From JAMHWF01 sp035911095 (GTDB taxonomy: Bacteria; Pseudomonadota; Gammaproteobacteria; Burkholderiales; Burkholderiaceae_C), in NCBI GenBank assembly GCA_035911095.1, contig JAMHWF010000136.1, positions 1-64,000 on the forward strand: 64,000 nucleotides of DNA, written 5' to 3'. Shown here in pieces: positions 55,796 to 63,878 of the stretch (the stretch's first letter is position 1; each line of letters starts with the position of its first letter). The notes beneath the pieces were generated by a model. That model did not search any database, had not been told where the DNA came from, and saw nothing but the letters and a program-made list of their open reading frames with translations. Made by a program: the position numbers and the translations under genes.

Positions 55796-56182
55796 ATGAA
55801 GTTTCGCAACGTACTGATCTGTGCTCTCGTGTCGGTCTCGGCGAGCGCTTTCGCCGACGACAAGCTCTACACCGTCGAAGGCGGCACCAAGGTCGATTCC
55901 GAGACGATCAAGGGCTTCCGCGCCTGGCGGCAGGCGGCGTGCGACCGCTGCCACGGTGCGGAACAGGAAGGCATGGTCGGTCCCTCGCTGATCGAAGCGC
56001 TGAAGAAGCTCTCGAAGGACGAGTTCGTGACGGTGGTGCGCGACGGCCGTCTCGACAAGGGGATGCAAAGCTTCGGCACGAATGCGGCGGTGATGAACAA
56101 CATCGACCAGCTGTACGCCTATCTGAAAGGCCGCTCCGACGGTGCGATCACGCAGTCGAGGGTGACCGAGATCGGCAAGTGA
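55796..56182 (+). CDS. xoxG: Cytochrome c XoxG, electron acceptor of XoxF
   Basis: 128 residues: signal peptide cut near residue 20, one heme site Cys49-Cys52-His53 (ACDRCHG) and a probable axial Met90 (DKGMQSFG). The size and position directly after xoxF match XoxG (cytochrome cL-like), which accepts electrons from reduced PQQ. 115 bp separate it from xoxF and it overlaps xoxJ (GTGA). It requires the Ccm system encoded just upstream. Confidence 0.92.
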   Translation: MKFRNVLICALVSVSASAFADDKLYTVEGGTKVDSETIKGFRAWRQAACDRCHGAEQEGMVGPSLIEALKKLSKDEFVTVVRDGRLDKGMQSFGTNAAVMNNIDQLYAYLKGRSDGAITQSRVTEIGK

Positions 56183-57120
56183 ACACCCTCCATTGCGGCA
56201 CCGCCCCGATCCGGTCGCGCCACCCGGATCGACGCGCGGCGCATTTCCGGGTGCGCTCTGCCAAGGCAGTCGCGGTGCTGATCGCCGGGCTGGGAGCCTG
56301 CCTCTCCTGCGGCACGGTCGCGGCGCAGGACGCGCCTGCGCCCAAGCGCGAGGCGCTGCGCGTCTGCCAGGACCCGAACAACCTGCCGTTCTCCAACATC
56401 CAGGGCGAAGGCATCGAGAACCACATCGCCGAGGTGTTCGGCAAGGCGCTCGGCCTGCCGGTCACCTACTACTCGTTCCCGCAGCGGCTGGCCTTCATCC
56501 GCAACACGCTGCGCTACAAGCTGCCCGGCGAAGACTTCCGCTGCGACATCGTGCTGGGCGTGCCGGTCGGCTACGACCAGGGTGTCTCGGTGACCAAGCC
56601 CTACTACCGCTCGACCTATGCGCTGGTCTACGCCAAGGGCGGGCCGCTCGACGGCGTGACCTCGGTCGCCGACTTCCTCGCCCGCACGCCGGCGCAACAG
56701 GAGAACCTGCGCATCGGCGTGCACGACCGCTCGCCGGCCTCGGCCTGGCTTGGCAAGCACGGCCTGGTCGATCAGGGCGTGCCGTACCTGACGATGAGCC
56801 CGGACCCGGAGGAGTACCCGGGCGCGGTGATCGAGCGCGACCTTGCCAGCGGCAAGCTCGACGCGGCGATCGTCTGGGGCCCGATCGCCGGCTACTTCGC
56901 CAAGCGCCTGACGCAGCCGGAGTTGGTTGTGATCCCGATGGCCTCCGAGCCGGGCGTCAAGTTCGACTACCAGATGGCGATGGGCGTACGCTACGGCGAG
57001 CGCGAGTGGAAGCAGCAGGTCGAAGCGCTGATCGACTCGCAGCGGCCGGCCATCGACGCCATCCTGAAGGACTACGGCGTGCCGATCGTCGGTGAGGATG
57101 GCCGGCTGGTCAGCAACTGA
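56179..57120 (+). CDS. xoxJ: XoxJ/MoxJ, periplasmic binding-protein-like partner of XoxF
   Basis: 313 residues. A long basic leader then a hydrophobic signal segment (VAVLIAGLGACLSCGTVAA, cut near residue 49) and a type 2 periplasmic solute-binding fold starting LRVCQDPNNLPFSNIQGEGIENHIAEVFGKALG, the signature of the quinoprotein-associated subfamily. XoxJ is thought to help activate or mature XoxF; it lacks transporter partners here, which fits a non-transport role. The GTG start overlaps the xoxG stop. Confidence 0.92.
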   Translation: MNTLHCGTAPIRSRHPDRRAAHFRVRSAKAVAVLIAGLGACLSCGTVAAQDAPAPKREALRVCQDPNNLPFSNIQGEGIENHIAEVFGKALGLPVTYYSFPQRLAFIRNTLRYKLPGEDFRCDIVLGVPVGYDQGVSVTKPYYRSTYALVYAKGGPLDGVTSVADFLARTPAQQENLRIGVHDRSPASAWLGKHGLVDQGVPYLTMSPDPEEYPGAVIERDLASGKLDAAIVWGPIAGYFAKRLTQPELVVIPMASEPGVKFDYQMAMGVRYGEREWKQQVEALIDSQRPAIDAILKDYGVPIVGEDGRLVSN

Positions 57121-57215
57121 ACGCCCGCGGGAGCACGGCAGCACACGGCCGGCCCCTGCCGACGACTCCGCCTCGCTGGGGTCGCGGGGTGGGGCGTCGC
57201 AAGCAGGAGCGCGCC

Positions 57216-58247
57216 GTGAACTTGCCGCCCAACGCCCTGTTGACCGGACTCCTGCTCGGAGGCACGTTGTTGCTCGCCTCCGGCGCCCGGGCCGACCCGC
57301 TGAGGCCCGCCGAGCAGGCGCTGGTCGGCGGCGACGTGGTGAAGATCGAGGTGCGGCGCCAGCAGGGAGGCGTCTCGCTCGGTTCCGGCGTTGTCGTCGC
57401 CGCCGACCGCGTGGTCACCAACTGCCACGTTACGCGGGATGCCTTGGCCATCGACGTGCTGCGCCGCGGCATGCGCTATCCGATCGAACGGCAGGCCGTC
57501 GATGCACGCCACGACCTCTGCATGCTGCAGGCGGCCGGACTGGGCGCGCCAGGCATGGTGGTCGGCCGCGCGTCGCGCCTGCGCGTGGGCCAGCCGCTGA
57601 CCGCCGTCGGCTACACCGGCGGCATGGGGCTTCAGGGGAGCGACGGCGCGGTGGTCGCGTTGCACCGCATGGACGGCGCGCCGGTGATCCAGAGCAGCAA
57701 CTGGTTCAACTCGGGCGCCAGCGGCGGCGCGCTGCTCGACGACGAGCGCCGCCTGGTCGGCATCCTCACCTTTCGCATGCGTGGCGGTGGTGACGGCCAC
57801 TACTACGCGGCGCCGGTCGAGTGGCTCGAGCCCTTGCTCGCGCCAGACGCCGACTACCGCCCGGTCGCGCCGCTGGCGCGCCAGGCGCGCGCCTACTGGC
57901 AGGAACCGCCCGATGCGCAGCCGGTCTTCCTGCAGGCCGCTTCGCTCGCCCAGGCGCGGCGCTGGCGGGAACTGCAGGCACTGGCCGGGCGCTGGTCGCA
58001 GGTGTCGGTGCGCAATCCGCAGCCCTGGTTCTCCCTGGGCCTGGCGGCCGAGGCGCTCCAGCACACCTCGGAGGCCGTCGTCTCGTTTCAGCGCGCGGTC
58101 GAGATCGACCCGGACTTCGCCGCCGCCTGGCTGCACCTGGGCCTGCTCTATGCGCGCGAGGGCCGGCGCGACAAGGCCCGCGAGGTGCTGGCGATCCTGG
58201 CCCCCATGAACGCCGCCTTCGCGGCACAACTCGGAGAGCGTCTTTGA
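57216..58247 (+). CDS. Exported trypsin-like serine protease with C-terminal TPR
   Basis: 343 residues from GTG 57216, chosen because AGGAG lies 6 bp upstream (a GTG 27 bp earlier has none). Signal peptide ends at about residue 26 (GARA-DPL). Protease domain with a full triad His71 (TNCHVT), Asp100 (DARHDLCML) and Ser169 (NSGASGGALL). The C-terminal third (about 265-340) contains two TPR-like repeats (PWFSLGLAAEALQHTSEAVVSF, AWLHLGLLYAREGRRDKAREVL). No PDZ domain, unlike DegP. Position after xoxJ and TTGA overlap with the next gene suggest it belongs to the xox operon; the substrate is unknown. Confidence 0.88.
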   Translation: MNLPPNALLTGLLLGGTLLLASGARADPLRPAEQALVGGDVVKIEVRRQQGGVSLGSGVVVAADRVVTNCHVTRDALAIDVLRRGMRYPIERQAVDARHDLCMLQAAGLGAPGMVVGRASRLRVGQPLTAVGYTGGMGLQGSDGAVVALHRMDGAPVIQSSNWFNSGASGGALLDDERRLVGILTFRMRGGGDGHYYAAPVEWLEPLLAPDADYRPVAPLARQARAYWQEPPDAQPVFLQAASLAQARRWRELQALAGRWSQVSVRNPQPWFSLGLAAEALQHTSEAVVSFQRAVEIDPDFAAAWLHLGLLYAREGRRDKAREVLAILAPMNAAFAAQLGERL

Positions 58248-59026
58248 GACACGATGAAGCAGCCCCCGGCGCCCGCCGCAAGGCCCTGCGCCGGGCCCTG
58301 GCGGCAGCGTTGGCCGGCCTGTTCGCGGCAGGCGCCTTCGCGGCGGCGGCAGACGCGCCGGTCCCTCCACCGTCGGCACCGGCCGAGGCCGCGTCGGCCG
58401 GGCAGCAGGACTTCTCGCAGGCCGAGCGCCTGCTTTTCATGAACGATCCCCTGGCGCGGTTGAAGCCGCCGACCACGCTGCGCTACCACTTCCACAAGGC
58501 CGGCACGCTCGAAGGCGGCTTCGACGACGAGGTGACGATGCAGCTCTCGGCCGAGGAGAACGGCAGCTGCTGCGCCGTGAGCGGCGAGTTCCTGACCGGC
58601 GAGCGCCGCTTGAACCTGCCGACGATCGAGCACGCCGACGCCAACCCGGTGCTGCTGTACTTCCTCGAGCGCGACGTGCGCGAGATGAAACGCCTGACCA
58701 AGGGCGCCGAAAACTACTACCGCAAGCGCATCCGCATGGCGGTCTACAACGGCGCCCGGGTCGAGGAGCTGCCGCTCAGCTACAAGGGGCGCCAGCTGCG
58801 CGGCCAGCAGGTGCTGGTCTCGCCTTACGACGACGACCCGGCGCGCTCGCGCTTCGAGAAGTTCGCGCGCAAGACCTACGAGTTCTACCTGTCCGACGAA
58901 GTGCCGGGCGGTGTCTACGGCATCCGCAGCGTCATGCGCGACGCATCGGATGCAGCCGGGCCGATGGTGCTCGAGGAGCTGTTCCTCGACGGCGCCTCGC
59001 CCACGACCGGCCGCAGCGGCCGCTGA
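58244..59026 (+). CDS. Exported protein of unknown function in the xox operon
   Basis: 260 residues from a TTG start (58244) that overlaps the protease stop; GGAGAG is 5 bp upstream and the frame gives a good signal peptide (ALRRALAAALAGLFAAGAFAAAA). The mature part contains FMNDPLARLKPPTTLRYHFHKAGTLEGGF, a vicinal Cys pair (GSCCAVSG), LLYFLERDVREM and LPLSYKGRQLRGQ. The RYHF...GGFDDEV and YYRKRIR segments suggest a beta-barrel, lipocalin-like or DUF3108-like fold, but I do not recognise a family. Likely periplasmic, acting with the surrounding quinoprotein genes. Confidence 0.8.
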   Translation: MRHDEAAPGARRKALRRALAAALAGLFAAGAFAAAADAPVPPPSAPAEAASAGQQDFSQAERLLFMNDPLARLKPPTTLRYHFHKAGTLEGGFDDEVTMQLSAEENGSCCAVSGEFLTGERRLNLPTIEHADANPVLLYFLERDVREMKRLTKGAENYYRKRIRMAVYNGARVEELPLSYKGRQLRGQQVLVSPYDDDPARSRFEKFARKTYEFYLSDEVPGGVYGIRSVMRDASDAAGPMVLEELFLDGASPTTGRSGR

Positions 59027-59034
59027 GGATGCGA

Positions 59035-59427
59035 ATGAAGGCTCTCACCCCCCCTTGGCGGCCTGCCGCCGGCACGTTGCTCGTCGCGCTCGGCGCGCTG
59101 GCCGCCGGCTGCAGCACGACCCCGACCCAGCCCGCCAGCTATCCCACGCTCGACCGCGTGCGCTACGTGCAGGAGTGCATGACGGAGCACCGCGGCCCGG
59201 TCTTCGAGATGACCGAGAAGTGCTCCTGCGCGATCGACCGCATCGCCGAGAAGGTGCCGCACGACGAGTACATCGAGATGGTGACCGCCTTCAACGCCAA
59301 CACGATCGGCGGCGAGCGTGGTTCCTACATCCGTGACGTCGCGATCCTGCAGGAGGACATCAAGCGCTACCGCGCGCTGCAGGCCGAGGTGCAGAAGTCC
59401 TGCTTCATCGGCATGGGCATCCGCTAG
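59035..59427 (+). CDS. Small lipoprotein of unknown function in the xox operon
   Basis: 130 residues with a lipobox (LGALAAGCS), then a helical domain with two Cys at VQECMTEH and MTEKCSCAIDRIAEKV and one near the C terminus (QKSCFIG). The CxC and flanking Cys resemble small redox or metal-site patterns, but no heme motif is present. The start was set at 59035 because GAGGA lies 5 bp upstream; an ATG 6 bp earlier would have no ribosome site. It begins 8 bp after the preceding stop and ends 26 bp before the metallohydrolase. Confidence 0.8.
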   Translation: MKALTPPWRPAAGTLLVALGALAAGCSTTPTQPASYPTLDRVRYVQECMTEHRGPVFEMTEKCSCAIDRIAEKVPHDEYIEMVTAFNANTIGGERGSYIRDVAILQEDIKRYRALQAEVQKSCFIGMGIR

Positions 59428-59453
59428 GCGGATCCCGCGAGAAGGGCGGCCGC

Positions 59454-60416
59454 ATGCGCCTGCTGGCGTGCCTGGGCCTGGCGACGCTCGCGCTGCTCGC
59501 CGGGCCGGGGCCCGCGAACGCGGCGGACGCCGCCGCCAGCGATCGCGGCGCCGAGGTCTCGCCACTGCCCGTGGCCGAGGTCGCGCCCGGGGTCTATGTC
59601 CACGTCGGCGAGGTGGCCGACTGGGGCCCTGGTCACGCGGATGTGGCCAACCTCGGCTTCGTCGTCGGCACGCGCTGCGTCGCGGTGATCGACACCGGTG
59701 GCAGCCCCGCGACCGGCCGGCGCTGGCTGGCGACGATCGCGGCCACCACGCCGGTCCCGGTGTGCCACGTGATCAACACGCATGCCCACCCCGATCACCT
59801 GCTCGGCAACGCGCCCTTCGCCAGCCTGCCGTCACGGCCCGATGTCGTCGGCCACGCCCGCCTGGCCGCGGCCTTGGCCGCCCGCGGGCCGTTCTACCTG
59901 AACGCCGCCCGGCGCGACGGCATCGGCGAGATGCAGCCGGGCGACCTCGTCGCGCCGACGCGCAACGTCGAGGGCACGCTCGAGCTCGACCTGGGCGGCC
60001 GGACGCTGCAGCTGCGCGCCTGGCCGACCGCGCACACGGACCACGACCTGAGCGTGCTCGACGTCTCGACGCGCACGCTCTTCACCGGCGACCTGCTGTT
60101 CGTCTCGCACCTGCCGGTGATCGACGGCAGCCTGCGCGGCTGGCTCGCGGTGATGGACGAGCTCGCCCGCCTCGACGTCGCCAGGGTCGTGCCCGGGCAC
60201 GGCGCGCCGGGCGCAGAATGGCCGCAGGCGCTCGAGCCGCAGCGCCGCTACCTGCGACACGTGCTCGACGAGACCCGCGCCGCGGTGCAGCGCGGCGAGA
60301 CGATCCGCGCGGCGGTCGAGCGCATCGACACCGGGGCCGGCAGCAGCTGGCAGCTGGTGGGCGAGTTCCATCGCCGCAACCTGACCGCGGCGTATGCGGA
60401 GCTCGAGTGGGAATGA
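59454..60416 (+). CDS. Quinoprotein relay system zinc metallohydrolase (MBL fold)
   Basis: 320 residues: signal peptide to about residue 23, then a metallo-beta-lactamase fold with His110-x-His112-x-Asp114-His115 (NTHAHPDHLLG), a further metal His in TAHTDHDL, FTGDLLF and VVPGHGAP. This matches the exported metallohydrolase family 2 described from quinoprotein dehydrogenase neighbourhoods. It pairs with the SoxYZ-like carrier downstream; together they may release or hydrolyse a carrier-bound periplasmic intermediate, possibly a formaldehyde or glutathione adduct, which is inference. Confidence 0.88.
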   Translation: MRLLACLGLATLALLAGPGPANAADAAASDRGAEVSPLPVAEVAPGVYVHVGEVADWGPGHADVANLGFVVGTRCVAVIDTGGSPATGRRWLATIAATTPVPVCHVINTHAHPDHLLGNAPFASLPSRPDVVGHARLAAALAARGPFYLNAARRDGIGEMQPGDLVAPTRNVEGTLELDLGGRTLQLRAWPTAHTDHDLSVLDVSTRTLFTGDLLFVSHLPVIDGSLRGWLAVMDELARLDVARVVPGHGAPGAEWPQALEPQRRYLRHVLDETRAAVQRGETIRAAVERIDTGAGSSWQLVGEFHRRNLTAAYAELEWE

Positions 60417-60474
60417 AGCGCGGGGCATGCCGCAGCCGATCGACGGGCGGCCTCGCACCGCCAGGAGCGACGAG

Positions 60475-61350
60475 ATGAAGAGCCTGCAGACGCCCAGTCA
60501 CAGCCGGCGCGGCGCGATGCGCGCACTCTCATGCCTGGCTGCAGGCGGCCTCGTCTGGGCCGGCCTCGGCGGCAGGGCAAGGGCCCAGGGGCGCGCGGAC
60601 CCCGACCGCCCCGACACGAGCCCCCAGTGGCTCAAGGTCCGCGCCGCCCTCTTCAAGCAGCGCCCGATCCGCAGCCCGGCCGAAGACCTGCTGCGCCTCG
60701 AGGCGCCCGCGCGTGCCGAGGACGCAGCGATCGTGCCGCTGGCGATCCAGACCGTCGCCACGCCGACCGGCGACGCGACGCACATCCGCAAGCTCTGGCT
60801 CGTGATCGACAACAACCCCTCGCCGCTGGCCGCGGTGTTCGACTTCGAGGCCCGCAGCGCCCGCGCCGACATCGAGACCCGGGTGCGCATCGACGAGTAC
60901 ACCCATGTGCGCGCGATCGCCGAGACCGCCGATGGGCAGCTCCACATGACGAGCCGCTACGTCAAGGCCTCGGGCGGCTGCTCGGCCCCGCCGGGCAAGG
61001 ACCAGGCCGCGGCGATGGCCAGCCTCGGGCGCATGCGCATGCGCGTCGAGGGCGAGGTGCAGGCCGGCCGGCCGCTGCTCGCGCAGCTGATGATCAGCCA
61101 CCCGAACAACTCCGGCATGGTGATGGACCAGCTGACCCGCCAGTACACCCCCGCGCACTTCGTGCGCACGGTGCGGGTGAGCTACGCCGGCGAGCCGGTG
61201 CTGACGGCCGACCTCGACTTCGCGATCAGCGAGAACCCGAACCTGCGCTTCTGGTTCGTGCCGGGCGGCGAAGGCGAGCTGAAGGCCGAGGTCGTCGACT
61301 CGGAGGACCTGCACTTCGAGAGCGCGCTGAAGCTGCGCCTGCCGGCCTGA
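60475..61350 (+). CDS. Quinoprotein dehydrogenase-associated SoxYZ-like carrier protein
   Basis: 291 residues. A twin-arginine-like signal (SRRGAMRALSCLAAGG), a SoxY-like domain (about 45-165), the carrier cysteine Cys169 in KASGGCSAPPG, and a SoxZ-like domain (about 180-291). SoxY and SoxZ normally are separate and the SoxY Cys sits at the C terminus; here both are fused and the Cys lies in the linker. The Sox paralog carries sulfur intermediates; the cargo in this quinoprotein branch is not established. AGGAG is 7 bp before the ATG. Last gene of the xox run, convergent with the EamA gene. Confidence 0.9.
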   Translation: MKSLQTPSHSRRGAMRALSCLAAGGLVWAGLGGRARAQGRADPDRPDTSPQWLKVRAALFKQRPIRSPAEDLLRLEAPARAEDAAIVPLAIQTVATPTGDATHIRKLWLVIDNNPSPLAAVFDFEARSARADIETRVRIDEYTHVRAIAETADGQLHMTSRYVKASGGCSAPPGKDQAAAMASLGRMRMRVEGEVQAGRPLLAQLMISHPNNSGMVMDQLTRQYTPAHFVRTVRVSYAGEPVLTADLDFAISENPNLRFWFVPGGEGELKAEVVDSEDLHFESALKLRLPA

Positions 61351-61375
61351 CGCGGCATCGGGCAAGGCTCGCCGG

Positions 61376-62386
61376 TCAGGCGGGCGGCACCACCGCCGCC
61401 GGCGCCGCCGGCCCGCGCCGCGCCGGCCAGGTCGCCAGCACGACGCCGAGCAGCGCCAGCCCGAAGGCGATCGCCTGCACCCCGCCGACCCGTTCGCCGA
61501 GGAAGACGACGCCGACCGCCGCCGCGCTGACCGGCAGCATCACGGTGAACACGCCGGCCGACGAGGCCGGCACCTGGCGCAGGCCGGTCATCCACAGCCA
61601 CACCGTGATCACGCTCGCCGCCAGCGCATAGAACAGCAGCAGCAGCCAGATGCCGCCGCTGACGGTGGTGAAGTCGAAGCGCAGCGCCTGCCAAAGGCCG
61701 AAGGGCGTCACCAGCGCCAGCCCCCAGAGGTTGACGATCGCGCTGATGCGCCGCGCCGAGACGCGGCCGGTAAGGCGCTTGCCGATCACGACATAGCTCG
61801 CCTCGCAGCACACGGCGGCGAAGAGCAGGGCATTGCCGAGCCAGGCCTGGGCACCGGCCACGTCCGCGCCGGTGGCCTCCACGCCATGCGCGGCCGGCCG
61901 CGCGAACGACACCAGCGCGATGCCCCCCACGGCGCAGCCGATGCCGGCGGCCACGCGCGGCGCGATGCGCTCGCCGAGAAAGGCGCGCGAGAGGATCGCG
62001 ACGACCGCCGGCAGCGCCGCCATGATCACCCCGGCCGCCAGCGCCGAGGTCAGCGCGACGCCGAACAGCATGCACACCGAGAACATGAAGTTGCCGAGGA
62101 AGCTCTCCCAGAAGAGCAGTCGCCTGTCGCGCGCGTCGAGCGGCGGGTCGTCCGGGCCGCGCCGCAGCCAGCCGGCCATCGCGACCGCGGCGATCCCAAA
62201 GCGCAGCCAGGCGAGCAGGAACACCGGGAAGATCGCGACCAGCAGCTTCGACAGGCCGACATAGCTCCCGACGAGCGTCATGCTGCCCGCCAGGCACAGG
62301 TAGGCGAGGGCGGGCGCGCGCGCCGGAACGCCTGAGGCCCCGTCGGAGGCCACTACCTCGGCGGCGGGCCGGCCCGCCTCAGGCAT
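61376..62386 (-). CDS. EamA/DMT-family transporter
   Basis: 336 residues with ten membrane spans in two EamA repeats (ALAYLCLAGSMTLVGSYVGLSK; GNALLFAAVCCEASYVVIGKRL), and a hydrophilic N-terminal extension of about 27 residues. Substrate unknown. It overlaps the aldehyde dehydrogenase gene by 8 bp, so the two probably form one transcript and the transporter may handle a related amine, amino acid or acid. Confidence 0.87.
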   Translation of the reverse strand: MPEAGRPAAEVVASDGASGVPARAPALAYLCLAGSMTLVGSYVGLSKLLVAIFPVFLLAWLRFGIAAVAMAGWLRRGPDDPPLDARDRRLLFWESFLGNFMFSVCMLFGVALTSALAAGVIMAALPAVVAILSRAFLGERIAPRVAAGIGCAVGGIALVSFARPAAHGVEATGADVAGAQAWLGNALLFAAVCCEASYVVIGKRLTGRVSARRISAIVNLWGLALVTPFGLWQALRFDFTTVSGGIWLLLLFYALAASVITVWLWMTGLRQVPASSAGVFTVMLPVSAAAVGVVFLGERVGGVQAIAFGLALLGVVLATWPARRGPAAPAAVVPPA

Positions 62387-63878
62387 CGAGCCGCAGCCAG
62401 GTCGTCTTCAGCTCGGTGTACTTGTCGAAGGCGTGCAGCGACTTGTCGCGCCCGTTGCCCGACTGCTTGACGCCGCCGAAGGGCACGGTGATGTCGTCCT
62501 CGTCGTACTGGTTCACGTGCACGGTGCCGGCGTGCAGCGCCCGCGCGACCCGGTGCGCACGGTCGAGCTGCGAGGTCCAGACGCTCGCCTGCAGGCCGTA
62601 GCTCGAGGCATTGGCCAGTTGCACCGCCTCGGCCTCGTCCTTGAAGCGCAGCACCGACAGCACGGGACCGAAGATCTCCTCGCGTGCGATCGTCATGTCG
62701 GCGCGCACGCCGTCGAAGACGGTCGGCTCCACGTAGTAGCCGCGCGTCTCGGCGCGCACCTGGCGCCCGCCGACGAGGCAGCGCGCGCCTTCGCGGCGGC
62801 CGGCCTCGATGTAGCCGAGCACGGTGTGCATCTGGGTCTCGTCGACCAGCGCGCCCAGCGCGGTCGACGCATCGAGCGGGTCGCCCGGCGCATGGTTCGG
62901 CGCCTCGGCCGCAACGGCCTCGGCGAGACGGTCCGCGATGCTCTCGTGGACGATCAGGCGCGACGGCGCGTTGCAGCTCTCGCCCTGGTTGTAGAACATG
63001 CTGCCGGCCAGGGTCTTCGCGCAGCGCTCGAGGTCGTGGAAGTCGGGGAAGACGACGAAGGCGCTCTTGCCGCCGAGCTCGTTGTAGACGCGCTTCAGGT
63101 TGCTGCGCCCCGCGTACTCGAGCATGCGGCGGCCGGTGCGCGTCGAGCCGGTGAAGCCGATCGCATCGACGCCTGGGTGCAGCGCCAGCGCCTCGCCCGC
63201 CTCGTGGCCGAAGCCGGGCACGACGTTCAACACGCCTTCGGGCAGGCCGGCCTCGAGCGCCAGTTCGCCCAGGCGCAAGGCGGTCAGCGGCGACTTCTCG
63301 CTCGGCTTGAGCACCACGCTGTTGCCGGTCGCGAGCGCGGGGCCGAGCTTCCAGGCCGCCATCAGCATCGGGTAGTTCCAGGGCACGATCGCGCCGATCA
63401 CGCCCATCGGCTCGCGCGTGACCAGCGCCAGCGCGCCGGGCCCGGTCGGGGCGATCTCGTCGTAGACCTTGTCGATCGCCTCGCCGTACCAGGTGATGCA
63501 GCGCGCGCTCGCCGGCACGTCGACCGCGAGGCTGTCGCGGATCGGCTTGCCCATGTCGAGCGTCTCGAGCAGCGCGAGTTCGTCGCGGTGGGCCAGCATC
63601 AGCTCGCCGAAGCGCTGCAGCACCCGCTTGCGCTGCGCGGGGGCGCGCCGGGCCCAGCGGCCGTCGGCAAAGGCCGCGCGCGCGGTGGCGACCGCGGCAT
63701 CGACATCGGCCGCGCGACCGCGCACGACCTCGCCGAGCAGCCGGCCATCGATCGGCGAGCGGCATTCGAAGCGCTCGCCGCCGATCGCCTCGACGCGCCG
63801 GCCGCCGATCAGCGCGCGCCCGTCGGGCGCCACTTCGGCGGCGCGGCGGCGCCAGTCGATGTCTGCTGCTGCATTCAT
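62379..63878 (-). CDS. NAD(P)-dependent aldehyde dehydrogenase, PuuC-like
   Basis: 499 residues. Catalytic Cys302 in NQGESCNAPSR, general base Glu267 in NELGGKSAF, oxyanion Asn168 in PWNYP, cofactor motif FTGSTRTGR, and the C-terminal PFGGVKQSGNGRDKSLHAFDKYTELKT. The LGGKSAF and GNGRDKS sequence groups it with gamma-glutamyl-gamma-aminobutyraldehyde/4-aminobutyraldehyde dehydrogenases of polyamine breakdown. AGGAG precedes the ATG. It sits near the xox genes but is on the opposite strand with its own transporter, so a role in formaldehyde oxidation is not supported. 122 bp of non-coding sequence end the window. Confidence 0.88.
   Translation of the reverse strand: MNAAADIDWRRRAAEVAPDGRALIGGRRVEAIGGERFECRSPIDGRLLGEVVRGRAADVDAAVATARAAFADGRWARRAPAQRKRVLQRFGELMLAHRDELALLETLDMGKPIRDSLAVDVPASARCITWYGEAIDKVYDEIAPTGPGALALVTREPMGVIGAIVPWNYPMLMAAWKLGPALATGNSVVLKPSEKSPLTALRLGELALEAGLPEGVLNVVPGFGHEAGEALALHPGVDAIGFTGSTRTGRRMLEYAGRSNLKRVYNELGGKSAFVVFPDFHDLERCAKTLAGSMFYNQGESCNAPSRLIVHESIADRLAEAVAAEAPNHAPGDPLDASTALGALVDETQMHTVLGYIEAGRREGARCLVGGRQVRAETRGYYVEPTVFDGVRADMTIAREEIFGPVLSVLRFKDEAEAVQLANASSYGLQASVWTSQLDRAHRVARALHAGTVHVNQYDEDDITVPFGGVKQSGNGRDKSLHAFDKYTELKTTWLRLDA

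Noticed and set aside
62379..63878. Aldehyde dehydrogenase as the formaldehyde dehydrogenase of the methanol pathway
   Set aside because: Its motifs group it with aminobutyraldehyde-type enzymes, it is on the opposite strand and is coupled to a transporter gene, not to xox genes.
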